In this document: positions 37,803 through 47,975 of the stretch, one piece after another
Numbering within the stretch: the first letter of the stretch is position 1
Layout of the letters: every line of letters starts with the position of its first letter
Assembly: GCA_036429605.1 (NCBI GenBank)
Contig: JAVFKD010000004.1
Coordinates: 3,720,001 to 3,784,000 of the forward strand
Reading direction: 5' to 3'
DNA length: 64,000 nt
Source of the DNA: Cladobotryum mycophilum
Lineage: Eukaryota > Ascomycota > Sordariomycetes > Hypocreales > Hypocreaceae
Program-made: the position numbers and the translations under genes
Notes under the pieces: model-generated
The model's database searches: none
The model's input: only the letters and a program-made list of their open reading frames with translations
What the model was told of the DNA's origin: nothing

Positions 37803-40604
37803 ATGGATTATGGCACTACCAGCACCACCAATTCCAGCAGCTCCAGCGCCTCCAGCAGCAGCTCCAGCGCACACAGTAGCCGACAAATACAGCGTCCAAT
37901 AGGCGCCAGCGCCACTCCCGGCAGGATACATCACTCTCACCCCACCGCCGTCTCCGCCCTTCTTCCCAGCGGAAACAACAACAACAGCAGCAGCTCCAAC
38001 TCTCGCTGCAACCCCAGCTATCATTCCTCAACCTTTTCTTCCTCGACATCGACTTTATCAACATCCACATCATCACCGCAATCATTATCGGAGAAATTAC
38101 CAACACCCACCTTTAGCGACGGCAACGACGACAACCAAGACAACATGTCGTTGTCGCAGCAGCAACAGCAGCAGCAGCAGCATCACCAACTATACCCTGA
38201 GCTCATCCCGCGATGGCCCATTGGCCGCATTCCTGTCGAAATTTTCGAAATCATTACCTCGTATATGACGCGAAGTGAGGTTAAGAAGCTCCGTCTCGTC
38301 TGCCGCGAATTTGAGGCCAAGGTCTCGGCTCAATACTTCAGGAACGTCGTCGTCCCTTTTCGCTCCGAGCTTTACGGTAGCCTTAGCAGAGATGAAAATG
38401 GTGCAATGAACATTTCCGCATCTAGTCTCTTCAGTAATGGCATGCGCATCTTCGAGTCATTTGGCCCCCACATCTTGCGCTTCGCACTGTCACTGGAATT
38501 GGACGAGGATAGTCTTGCCTACCCTCCAGTAAAGCCAGTTCAGGAAGCTGTCCCAGCCTTTTGGGGCGTCTACCGCTGGCCTCATGAGACCTACCATCGC
38601 TACACCGATCTTGAAGGTCTCGAACAGACTGCGGATGAAACCGAGGGCATGAAACAAGCACTGAGATGCCTCAGCAAAGTCTCCAATCTCGGTCTCTGCT
38701 GCGATGCCGGCTTGGGATTTCTTATCGGCCCTGATCTGGCGGCTCGCAAGGCCACTATCCGCCAGCCTGTGTTTGATGTAAACGACTGGCGCCAGTCCCT
38801 GCGATTGAAGAAGAAGACCAACCCGGTCGTTACTGTTGCCGACTTTAATGAAGTGACTAAAGATGGAGATGGCTCGTTATCCCCAGCCGAGAGCTACAAA
38901 CGAAAGGTTCTAGAGAAGATGGTTAGCGATGCTGGATTTGCAAGCTTTGAGGTCGAGGAGGCTATTGATTTGCTGCTTCGTACAGAGAGCACAACTCTCG
39001 CCAGCATCGACTTTGACGAACGACCCGCCAAGAGCGCTGATAGGGAACGTCGCCAATCCTTTCTTCAGTTTGGTCCTCATCCGATGGATATGGGTCCAGA
39101 ACCAGACAACGAACCGGGAGACGACGCCAATCGCCATCCCCTTCTCCCAACTAGTCTTACTAGGCCCCAGAAGGAGCTGCTGCTCGAGTTGGAGTGGGCC
39201 CATCGTGCCATGATTCAGTCCTATGTTATTGGCATTATTGACAATGCTAGCGTTGGATGCTTCCGCAATCTAACAACTCTAACCATTGCCAAGATTCCTA
39301 GCTGCCACGTTCACATCCTATATAGGGATCAGCTCTGGAACTGCTTCCCCAGCTTGAAAAATGTTTCTCTCGGCGTTATTGCGGATTGGAGAAAAATGAC
39401 CAAACCCACACCAGGATATGTTGAGGATACACCAGTCTCTCCAGTTGCCGCGGTCGCCAAGGTCTACAAGCTGCTCAACGACTATATTGGAAAGCAGCCC
39501 ACCATCGAGAGCATTCGGTTTGAGTGGATCTGTGGAGGGGAGTTTGCCCCGAGCTCCTATCAGCGAAACCAATATGTCTTACCAGCACCGTTCGTCCCGA
39601 CGCCCGAGCTGATGACATCGCCGACCGATGTTAAGGACCAGGTTGCTAGGCTCATCAAGCTCCCGCATATCAAGCATTTGTCTTTGAAGAATTGCTGGGC
39701 TTCTCCACACGTCATGTTGGAGACCATTCGGCAGATGGCTTTGTCATCCCTAGAGAAGCTCGAGTTCGAATCAGTCTCTCTGTCTGGGCCACCGACCACC
39801 ACCCCTCAAGCTAGTATGCAGCTCCATGCTCTAGGCCACGGTATTGGGCATGGGGGACATCACCACCACCACCACCACCACCACCACCATCATCATCATC
39901 CAAATGTTCACAACATGTTCAATACGACTGCACCCCCGGTAACCCATCCACCACCAGGTTTCGTCCAAGTTCCAATTGGGTTGCCTCCCGACCTGTCTGA
40001 TAAATTCCCAGACTTGATGTCCTGGGCCGGTTTTATGGACCATTTTACTCCCGCCGGAAAGATTCAAGACTCGATATGCACATCATATGACGCAGCAGCT
40101 TTATCCAATTTGCTTTGGATAGACAGAAAACAACATGTGACACCGTTCCTTCCCAACGTCGCCCAGCTCAATGTCGACGAGGAGCAATACAAGCTGAAAT
40201 GCATTTCTTTCAAGTCGTGCGGATACGTCTGTGTAGATGCTCCTTACGTCAACACCAGGTCAATTTTGCCCTCTGACGCGACACACGGTTCCAATTACTT
40301 TGTCAATCACCGTCATGATGTGTCTGGCTCAATGCAGCATTGCCGGGATAGACTCCTTGGCCGTATTGTGTCGCACATTAAGAGTGCTGAAATGACGTTC
40401 TTGGAAGGCAATTTCGATATGGAATTTGGCTGGGAAGGCATTTACGATGAGCAGACCATTGAGGATGCTATTTCTGACGGAGCCGATTGCCCCGGCAGTG
40501 GACGCTTCTCTGGTATTCTTGAAGTTCCAGAGGATCCGCGAAAGGCAAGTTGGCAGGCATCAGCTCCGTATCCGTTTGTCCCAGTCCCATTGCCAACCCG
40601 ATGA
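37803..40604 (+). CDS. F-box protein with Ser-rich N-terminus and poly-His run
   Basis: Predicted SCF ubiquitin-ligase adaptor, about 933 residues in one open exon. The F-box lies at about 135-175 (RWPIGRIPVEIFEIITSYMT, then RLVCREFEAKVSAQYFRNVV). Before it is a Ser/Asn-rich region with a QQQQQQQQHH run. After it is a long region with leucine-rich-repeat-like segments (NLTTLTIAKIP, HIKHLSLKNCW, LEKLEFESVSL) that probably bind substrate. A run of about 15 His is encoded near 39858-39902. I chose ATG 37803 because its context (GTCATGG) is better; in-frame ATGs at 37725 and 37596 would add 26 or 69 residues. The substrate is unknown. An F-box without a recognised substrate domain can also act outside SCF complexes. 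Confidence 0.82.
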   Translation: MDYGTTSTTNSSSSSASSSSSSAHSSRQIQRPIGASATPGRIHHSHPTAVSALLPSGNNNNSSSSNSRCNPSYHSSTFSSSTSTLSTSTSSPQSLSEKLPTPTFSDGNDDNQDNMSLSQQQQQQQQHHQLYPELIPRWPIGRIPVEIFEIITSYMTRSEVKKLRLVCREFEAKVSAQYFRNVVVPFRSELYGSLSRDENGAMNISASSLFSNGMRIFESFGPHILRFALSLELDEDSLAYPPVKPVQEAVPAFWGVYRWPHETYHRYTDLEGLEQTADETEGMKQALRCLSKVSNLGLCCDAGLGFLIGPDLAARKATIRQPVFDVNDWRQSLRLKKKTNPVVTVADFNEVTKDGDGSLSPAESYKRKVLEKMVSDAGFASFEVEEAIDLLLRTESTTLASIDFDERPAKSADRERRQSFLQFGPHPMDMGPEPDNEPGDDANRHPLLPTSLTRPQKELLLELEWAHRAMIQSYVIGIIDNASVGCFRNLTTLTIAKIPSCHVHILYRDQLWNCFPSLKNVSLGVIADWRKMTKPTPGYVEDTPVSPVAAVAKVYKLLNDYIGKQPTIESIRFEWICGGEFAPSSYQRNQYVLPAPFVPTPELMTSPTDVKDQVARLIKLPHIKHLSLKNCWASPHVMLETIRQMALSSLEKLEFESVSLSGPPTTTPQASMQLHALGHGIGHGGHHHHHHHHHHHHHHPNVHNMFNTTAPPVTHPPPGFVQVPIGLPPDLSDKFPDLMSWAGFMDHFTPAGKIQDSICTSYDAAALSNLLWIDRKQHVTPFLPNVAQLNVDEEQYKLKCISFKSCGYVCVDAPYVNTRSILPSDATHGSNYFVNHRHDVSGSMQHCRDRLLGRIVSHIKSAEMTFLEGNFDMEFGWEGIYDEQTIEDAISDGADCPGSGRFSGILEVPEDPRKASWQASAPYPFVPVPLPTR

Positions 40605-42623
40605 GCTCTTTATTGACGATATATTTTCTTTGGCGCTTAGTCATGCTTAATTATGGGTTGGTACCCATCTTGTGGAACGAATTATGATGGATATAATAGT
40701 ATAACATAATGTTTGAGGGACTACCTAGTTGATCGGATATACCGTTCTTTAGCTTGAGAATGGGTTTGATTTTTTTCTTTTCTTTTTTCTCTCTCTTCTT
40801 TGATCAGGGAACGGCTAAAGGGAGACCAACAGAAGTGGTCTAAATGGAAATCATGTCAGAATTTGAGTTTGCATTCAGGTCCTTGCTTTAAAATTGCCGG
40901 ACCCAGCATTATACCATAGCTACATAGTATGAAATACAGCGTTATAAGAGTAGGTGAAGAATACCATGAGCATGTCTATAAAACGTATATCGATAAGCCT
41001 GTGCTACTATGTCTGAAAAGTGATGTAATATACAAAAGTCTTAGTGAGAGAGACCTCACATTGTATGATTTATTTGAGCGACATACGATATTAATGTACC
41101 TTGCACTCAGAACGGACGCATCTTAAACTAGTCAAAAATGAGACAATGGAGTTTATGTGATTAAAAAAAACATGTGTAAAGCCTCTCTTAGAAGATGGAG
41201 TAGATAAAAAATGAGATGGTTTTAGTGGTGTACTTAGTGTTGCTTGATGAGAACTTACAATGTTGTGAGTGAGATGAGATGAGGGGTGTACTGTAAATGA
41301 GCATGGTGAGCGATTTGTCAAAGTGAGTTTGAGCTTAGTGATGGAGATGAAGACTGGGTGGATAATTATTAAAAGAAAAAGAAAGAAAAAGAAATTTATG
41401 AATAGAGTGTTTTGGGGATGATTGAGGATTGTTTTGGATGATTGAGGGTCATTGCCTGAGATGTGGGCAGCTTATGGGCCAACTGTACTCACTCACTCAC
41501 TCACTCATCATTGGGTGACACCAACTCACTCACCCACTCACTTGCCAGTCATAGCGTACAGAGAGAGGTCTCATCATCGGTCACATATACTCATCTCACT
41601 CACTCTTACCAACCTCATTAATTCGATGCCTTTAATCGTTTCTGGCTATTTATTATGCGCATGAGATTGCTCAGTGACGATTATTTTTCCCGTTCCTTAA
41701 TGTTGTAGTCAAACAAAGAAAAAAAAAAAAAAGGGCTGTAGGCATGAGGCTCATCATAAGTAAATATGAGGCAGCATCGGAAATAATCTCATGTGTGTTC
41801 ATTTAGGAAGTATTATCGTGTCCCAAGAGTGGAATATTTGCATCCGTGAGATGGATAGATATGATGAACCACTTTTTGGCATGAGTTGTTTTATATAATG
41901 ATGCTTCGTTGATGAGCAGAGATTTCAAGTGAAAATAAATGAGTGATGAGGGGCGATCATGAGATTTGGATCCCCCTCACGCAAAGACAGACAGCCGGTC
42001 ATCCAGTCAAATAATTTTTTATTCTCACATCTTCGATATCTTATCAGTAACTTGGGTATGCGTGATGTAGTAAAAGTCTGTATATGGTATGACGCGTCTT
42101 TTACCTACCATCTGGAGTGACAACCTCATCAAGGCAATCTCATGAATGTGGTGATAAGACAACTTGTGAGACGTTGAATATATAGAAAATGGTTGACGTG
42201 AACAATGCCGGAGCTAGGTTCTCTCATAAAACACATAACGAGAAACGTCAATATGCCTAGTACAATGAGGTGACAAAAGTCTACGCTCATGGACCCGCGG
42301 TAGTGTTAGGAGAGGTGAGCGCAGACTTTTGTTAGCTAACTGTAGTACGTGCCACCCATAATGAGACCTTCATCGATGCATTCATTCATTGCTTCATGGT
42401 ACATTAGTTTAGGGTGAATTTTTGTTCATTGATTTCGTCAAGGACCCTTGCGAAAAATAACAGATTTTGCATGCGTTTTCCCTTTTAATGCCATGCATAA
42501 CCCCGTAGCCTGCCATACACCAGGAGATGAAAAGCCACGACCCTTTCCCGCAATACCAAGCACAGCGTTTAAGACCACTCTATCCTCCCCTTCCTCCCCC
42601 CGAACTACCAAGACGCTCCCGCT
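40605..42623. other. Intergenic region of 2 kb rich in GATGA/ACTC motifs
   Basis: No gene is supported. The segment is AT-rich and full of GATGA, GAGTGA and, further on, ACTCACTCACTC stretches, so its two halves are partly reverse-complementary (about 41260-41340 against 41488-41610). An imperfect direct repeat TTTTGG(GG)ATGATTGAGG lies at about 41411-41450, and a longer inverted repeat at 42273-42332. Confidence 0.5.
42273..42332. repeat. Imperfect 17-bp inverted repeat (hairpin)
   Basis: ACAAAAGTCTACGCTCA (42273-42289) and TGAGCGCAGACTTTTGT (42316-42332) pair at 16 of 17 positions around a 26-nt loop. It lies about 290 bp beyond the 3' end of the RPL17 gene. Confidence 0.7.
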
Positions 42624-43647
42624 CTATGCGGCAGTGATGGCAGCGCGGACGCGAGCACCACGCTGGCGAGAGCTCAGGTGGAGGTTACGGCCGGCAACAT
42701 CATCGGACTTCTGCACAGCCTCCTCGCCCTCGGTAAGGATAAGCTCGATGTGGCAGGGGTTTGACATGTAGGGGTTGATCTATAAAAAAAAAAGAATTTG
42801 GTCAGATTTTGAGATCTCTTGAAAAAGGGTTCATTCTAGCCAGCGGGCTGTGGAATTGAGGGCTGTACGTACACGACCGTGGGCACGGTATGTCCTTCTT
42901 CGCTGCTTGGGGGCCTGGTTGACCTGGATGTGCTTGACGATCAGGGCACCGGTGTCGAGACCCTTGGCATCAGCGTTGGCCTCGGCGTTCTTGAGGAGAC
43001 CGAGAAGGAACTCGGCGGACTTGATAGGCCATCGAGCCTTGGAGACACCGAACTGCTTTCCTATTTTGCAGAGAATCCCATCAGCATATGTGCATCTTCG
43101 ACAAATTGCCACATCCCCAACTGTTCAATGTCCCTTTCCACTTCTCCCCAGCGGTGAAGAGAGGAAGAATAAACACGGGTGTCAAACTCCATTCGTACCT
43201 TGGGCGGTTCGGCCAGTGCTGCCGGCATAGCGTCGCATGGGGACAGCCTCCTTGTGCTCCTTGACGTTCTCAAGGAAGGTAACAGCTCGCTGCAGCTTCC
43301 AGCCGTTGATGGCCTGAGCGGTCTCTCGGGTGTTCTTGAAGGAAACTCGCAGGTAGGCACCGCGGGCGCGGGCCGACTTCGCGGACTCAATCTCGGTCGC
43401 AGCGTATCGAACCTGTTTCGCAGAAGAAGGGGAAATAAACGTCAGTCACATTTTCCCTTGATTTTTCGAACACCATCTCCCTAAATCTTCCCCTCCCTCC
43501 AAGCCAAGAAAGCTTGCACTCCCATTATCCAAAGCACATGGCGGGCGAATCGACAACAGAGCCAGTTTCTTTGATTTGTTTTGCCAATGCGGATTCCCCT
43601 TCCTCTTTCTCTGAATATCAATGCGCGGCAGGGGCATCACTCACCAT
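42624..43647 (-). CDS. RPL17: 60S ribosomal protein L17 (uL22)
   Basis: Cytosolic large-subunit protein lining the nascent-chain exit tunnel, 186 residues, the normal eukaryotic length. Exons are complement(join(42624..42779, 42873..43060, 43199..43412, 43645..43647)). The first coding exon is only the ATG, followed at once by donor GTGAGT; the next exon starts [20 protein letters not shown]. Other conserved pieces are [15 protein letters not shown] across intron 2, [35 protein letters not shown] across intron 3, and the C-terminus HLSSRQRARRVHAAITAA. Intron sizes are 232, 138 and 93 nt. It is divergent from fibrillarin, with a shared 717-bp upstream region. Confidence 0.95.
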
Positions 43648-44364
43648 CTCGACGGCTTGTATGTGGTGACTGATTCGACGACGTGGGTTCGCGGGCTGAA
43701 GTTGAGAAATTCAGAACTTTTGCCCTAAAGCGTTTGGGGGGACCACAATGCCTCGCTTACCACTTCGGGAAAATGTTAGGGCTTCTCTGCCCTGCTCCAA
43801 TCAGATGGCGGGAAACCTTGAGATTATCGTCAAAATTTGACGAAAAGTCGCAGAGAGAGATGGATTGGACCAAGGGATGAAGAGAAGCTGCTATTATCTC
43901 GAATAAATTCAATTCGGAATTTTTATTCGCCTTTGTGACGATTTTCAGCAAGAAAAATCGTTGTGCTCACTGCAAATGCTAAAGTCACCTGACCCCCACA
44001 TCCGATTCGGCAATTCCCACGTGACGTAGTTTGTCATCCGAGCGGAACAATATCGGTGCGAAGTAAACAAAAAACTGAAAAGAATCTAGCCGAGAACGGC
44101 AAAGTGGGGCGGCCTAGCAAGCTTGGATGCGAAAAGCTTCAAAAATTTCTTTCTCGCAAAGTCTCTATAGTCAAAAGTCCTCCAACGCAAAGCTTCAGAG
44201 GGCAAGTTTTGCACACCTGCAACGGGACTTTCTATCGCAATCCAAGTTCAACGCGCTTTGCTTGGTTCAGCTGTTTGAATTGCCCAGCGCATTTCACTTT
44301 CGCTCTCTCTCAATCCCTCTTTCTGAACCCGATAGAAAAAAAGTTTCATCCCACCTCTCTCATA
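43648..44364. promoter_or_regulatory. Shared promoter of RPL17 and NOP1
   Basis: The 717 bp between the two ATGs contains GCCCTAA at 43722-43728 and its reverse-strand form AGCCCTAA at 43776-43783. These match the Tbf1-type RCCCTAA box known from fungal ribosomal-protein promoters. A 15-bp palindrome CGTCAAAATTTGACG lies at 43828-43842. CACGTG followed by TGACGTA lies at 44018-44028. An AAAAATTT at 44141-44148 resembles the RRPE ribosome-biogenesis element. Matches were made by eye; binding is not shown. Confidence 0.6.
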
Positions 44365-45530
44365 ATGCCTTTCACTCCCCGTGGTCGCGGTGGTGCCCCT
44401 GGTGGCCGTGGAGGAGCCCGTGGAGGTTCACGAGGCGGTTTCGGCGGCGGCGGCGGTGGCTTCGGCGGTGGTGGCCGAGGTGGTGGTGCTCCCCGTGGTC
44501 GTGGTATGTGATGCCAAAATCCTGTTCTTGTAAGATGATCTTGACTGACTGTTCGCAAAAGGTGGTGACCGTGGTCGAGGCGGTGCTCGTGGTGCTTCTA
44601 GAGGAGGCCGTGGAGGCCGAGGCGGCTTCGGTGGTGGTCGCGGCGGCGGCGCTGGCGCAAAGGGCGGTGCCAAGGTTATAATTGTACGTTGCAACAATCT
44701 GTTCTGCCATTCGGCCAAGTTTCGCAAACTAACTAGGACTGTCTAGGAGCCTCATCGCCACCCTGGCGTCTTTGTCGTCCGTGGCGGCAAGGAAGATGGT
44801 ATTGCTACTCGCAACATGGTCCCCGGCGAGTCTGTCTATGGCGAGAAGCGAATCTCTGTCGACGAGTCTGTCAAGAACGACGACGGCACTACCTCTACTA
44901 CTAAGGTCGAGTACCGCCTTTGGAACCCTTTCCGAAGCAAGCTTTGCGCTGCCATCGCCGGTGGTGCCGACGATATTTATATCCGACCTGGTTCCCGAGT
45001 CCTCTATCTCGGTGGTGCCTCTGGTACTTCCGTTTCCCACGTCTCTGACGTTGTTGGTCCTTCTGGCTTTGTCTACGCCGTCGAGTTCTCTAACCGCTCT
45101 GGCCGTGACTTGGTCGCTATGGCCTCTAAGCGACCCAACGTCGTTCCCATCGTCGAGGACGCTCGTCAGCCTCAGCGATACCGAATGATTGTCCCTATGG
45201 TCGACGTTATCTTCGCTGATGTTGCCCAGCCTGACCAGGCTCGTATTGTCGGTATGAACGCCAACTGGTTCTTGAAGGCTGGTGGCGGTGTTGTTATCTC
45301 CATCAAGGCCAACTGTATCGACAGCACAGCTCCTGCTGCCGAGGTCTTTGCTGCCGAAGTCCAGAAGATGCGTGGAGAGGGTATTAAGCCCAAGTTCCAG
45401 CTCACTCTTGGTAAGAATCCTTATCCTACTACGATATGCGAATTATATATACAGGAACTAACATGTATAACCAGAACCCTTCGAGCGTGATCACTGCTTG
45501 GTTGCCGGCGAGTACAACCGCAGCTCTTAA
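44365..45530 (+). CDS. NOP1: Fibrillarin, box C/D snoRNP 2'-O-methyltransferase
   Basis: Nucleolar enzyme that transfers methyl groups from SAM to rRNA 2'-hydroxyls guided by box C/D snoRNAs; it also methylates a histone H2A glutamine. Exons are join(44365..44503, 44562..44683, 44747..45410, 45475..45530), giving 326 residues. Residues 1 to about 85 form the Gly/Arg-rich (RGG) domain, split by intron 1. The catalytic domain starts [23 protein letters not shown]-binding signatures are [17 protein letters not shown] and [13 protein letters not shown]; then come PIVEDARQP and [15 protein letters not shown]. The last short exon gives [15 protein letters not shown] and the stop. Introns of 58, 63 and 64 nt all have consensus ends. 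Codon use is strongly biased (GGT, GTC, GCC), as expected for high expression. Confidence 0.96.
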
Positions 45531-46252
45531 AGCGATAGTCACTCCTGAAGTAAGGGTTCCTATCTGCTTTTTGACTTGAGGTTGTCATGTATGGTTTTTG
45601 CTAGGCTCACGAATGATTCCCGATGAGACTTACTACTACATCTAGAGCTTCGTGCGCCCTCGAAGGTTTTGGTTTTAACGGTTGCTTTGATAATGGCATG
45701 GGGCGTTCCGGATAGGGGTTTTCCGACATGTAAATGTTCTTCTATCGTGTTGTGTCTAAGCCAAAATACAAAAAGTAAAAATATCCCTTAGTTTCAAAAG
45801 GTTGTGCGCTTTGTGAAGAAAATGGGCTCCTACGGTCTTTACAGCCATAAGTAACACTATTCGTGAACTCCTCAAATACACTAGGTCTTAGATTTTTACG
45901 CGGCCAAGAGTCATCAAGTTTTGTAGAGAATTGCCATGTTTATTATACTCTGAAGATATCCGTATACTATTCTCATAAGCACCCATTTACCTACTCTCCA
46001 GGTCCTTTCGTTGATAAGCGCCTTGCAAATGCATGCTCCCCAGTCTAAAACGCCCGAGCTCCATTCCCATGACCCCATTTGCCCCAGTATCGCATGCATG
46101 TATCTTCTAAAATAAAAATAAAAACCCTAGTAGTCGCATGATCCGCCCTAATTGCGCCCACAATGCTATTCCACTCTTATGCGCCAAGTGTATATGAATA
46201 ATGGCTTCTATCCTGTAGCTGCATAGGCTAGCAGATCTCTCTAGTAAGCCTG
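45531..46252. other. Convergent intergenic region, NOP1 to P450
   Basis: AT-rich 3' flanks of two convergent genes. I saw no gene or RNA. Confidence 0.55.
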
Positions 46253-47975
46253 TTATGCTACTAGAGATCGTCGTTTAAACTCAAACTCGGTGTCTTGGTT
46301 TGGTGCCTTGGTCATGACTAGGGCCATGGGCTTGGGACGTTGTTCGCCTTTCTTCAACCTGATGTCGTAGTTGATGACAAAGTAGGCGATGACGAGCTTG
46401 ATCTCATTGCCTGCAAAGAATCGACCTGGGCAAGCATGCTTGCCCGCGCCAAAGTTGATGTAGGTATCGCTGATGGAAGTAAACTGCCACCTGTTGCTGG
46501 CCTCGGCAGACTCTTGTCGCATGCGGTAAAACCGGAAGGGGTCAAACTGGTCTGGGTTGGGGAAGAAACGCTCATCAACAGCAATGCCAGCTTGAGGTGC
46601 GAGGACTTTGGTTCCAGCAGGAAGGTGAGTACCATCCGACAAGGAAATAGGCTTCATGACTTTGCGAATGAAGGATGCTGCGGACAAATGCGTTAGTAAA
46701 AGGCCTGATGAAGATATGGGATATATCGCTTACTAATATTTCCACGGAGTCTTTGCACTTCTCTCATAAAGCTATCCAGCTTCTTCAGCTTGGCCATACT
46801 ATCCTTTCGTTCCCAACCTCCCTCGACCTCCAGAACCTGATAAGCCTCTTCTCGTAGCTCAGCCTGAACATCTGGGTTGGCTGCTAGATCAGACAGGCAC
46901 TCGAACAAAAGACTGTTGGTGGTGTGGATAGAAGCAGCAGCCATGATGAGTTGCAGCTCGGCGTGAGTCTGGATGTCTGCCTTTTCCTCTTGTGGTAGGG
47001 ATTCAATAAGCCACTGCATCAAGTCGTTAGGTGGCTGCTGGAATGATGCACACTCCATATCCTGGATCCTCTCCTCGATAATTGGCTGCAACATCTTCTT
47101 TGCTATTTTGATGTCGTTGCGCATCTTGCGCAGATCAGAGACCAAGTACTGTCCAACAGGTCGAGCCCATTCGGGGAAACACTGTAGCTTAATAAGGGCC
47201 ATAAACAAGTGGATGGCAAAATTAATGCTAACATCCATCCATTCCTCTCGGCGGTTAATGTTGGGCCCAACAAAGGCTAGCCCACCCATTCGTGTTATAG
47301 CTCGCAGGGAAAAGGGTTGCCATTTGACAGCAGTCCAGTCATCACAGGCAGGGAACTCAGATGCCATGATGAACTCAAGCTCACCCTTTAGCTGAGGTAC
47401 CAGCTGTGCCAGGTTTTGCGTGAGTCTCGTTCTGACAAGGAGTGATATTAATTCGCCGTTGTGGTCTGGTCTGAAGTTTGTGTATTTGCTTTGGAGAGCC
47501 TATGATACCTCTTTGTTAGAGCATGAACACACGTAGGGGGTGGAAAAGCAGGACGTACATCGGCAACAGCCTCAGTGGCGCTCAGAATGTCCTCTGGTAA
47601 ACCCTTCAACTCGCCAACAAACTTTGAAGGCAGGATAACCTGGATACCTTCTGTAGCCTTGATCTGATAGACTTTGTCTTGAAACTGTCGGTACATGTTA
47701 GTGGGGGCGGGTCTTGGAGGCGGGAGATGCTAACTAACCTTGTGATAACTGTCTTTGATGAGAGTTTCTGCGTCAAAAATCCATTTTCTTTTTGAAGCCT
47801 TGTAAAAAGGAATGTCTTGGAGGTTGTCAGACTGTGAACTTGGCTTCACTAGCCACACCACAAGAAGAACAACGGCAACGGCTGTGTAGACGAATACTCT
47901 GGTATTCCAGATACTCTCAAGTGGTGTTGTATCTATCCGCAGTTGAGGTACCATGATGATTGAGTGGTTGTCCAT
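46253..47975 (-). CDS. Cytochrome P450 (ent-kaurene-oxidase-like type)
   Basis: Membrane-bound heme monooxygenase, 517 residues. Exons are complement(join(46253..46677, 46734..47499, 47559..47684, 47739..47975)), with introns of 54-59 nt. One N-terminal membrane anchor lies near residues 27-43 (VFVYTAVAVVLLVVWLV). The I-helix region is LIMAAASIHTTNSLLFE, the K-helix ExxR is in MREVQRLRGN, and the heme loop is FGAGKHACPG with Cys at about 459. The overall style, including FIRKVMKPISLSDGTHLPAG and YINFGAGKHACPGRFFAGNE, resembles fungal P450s named ent-kaurene oxidase or CYP503/68-like. These act on terpenoid or indole substrates in secondary-metabolite clusters. No terpene or polyketide synthase is in the window, so the substrate cannot be inferred. 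It is on the same strand as the acyltransferase and methyltransferase downstream in coordinate. Confidence 0.92.

Noticed and set aside
43413..44746. Box C/D snoRNA in introns of RPL17 or NOP1
   Set aside because: I looked for paired RTGATGA and CTGA boxes with a terminal stem. Only partial matches occur, and the first NOP1 intron (58 nt) is too short to be convincing.
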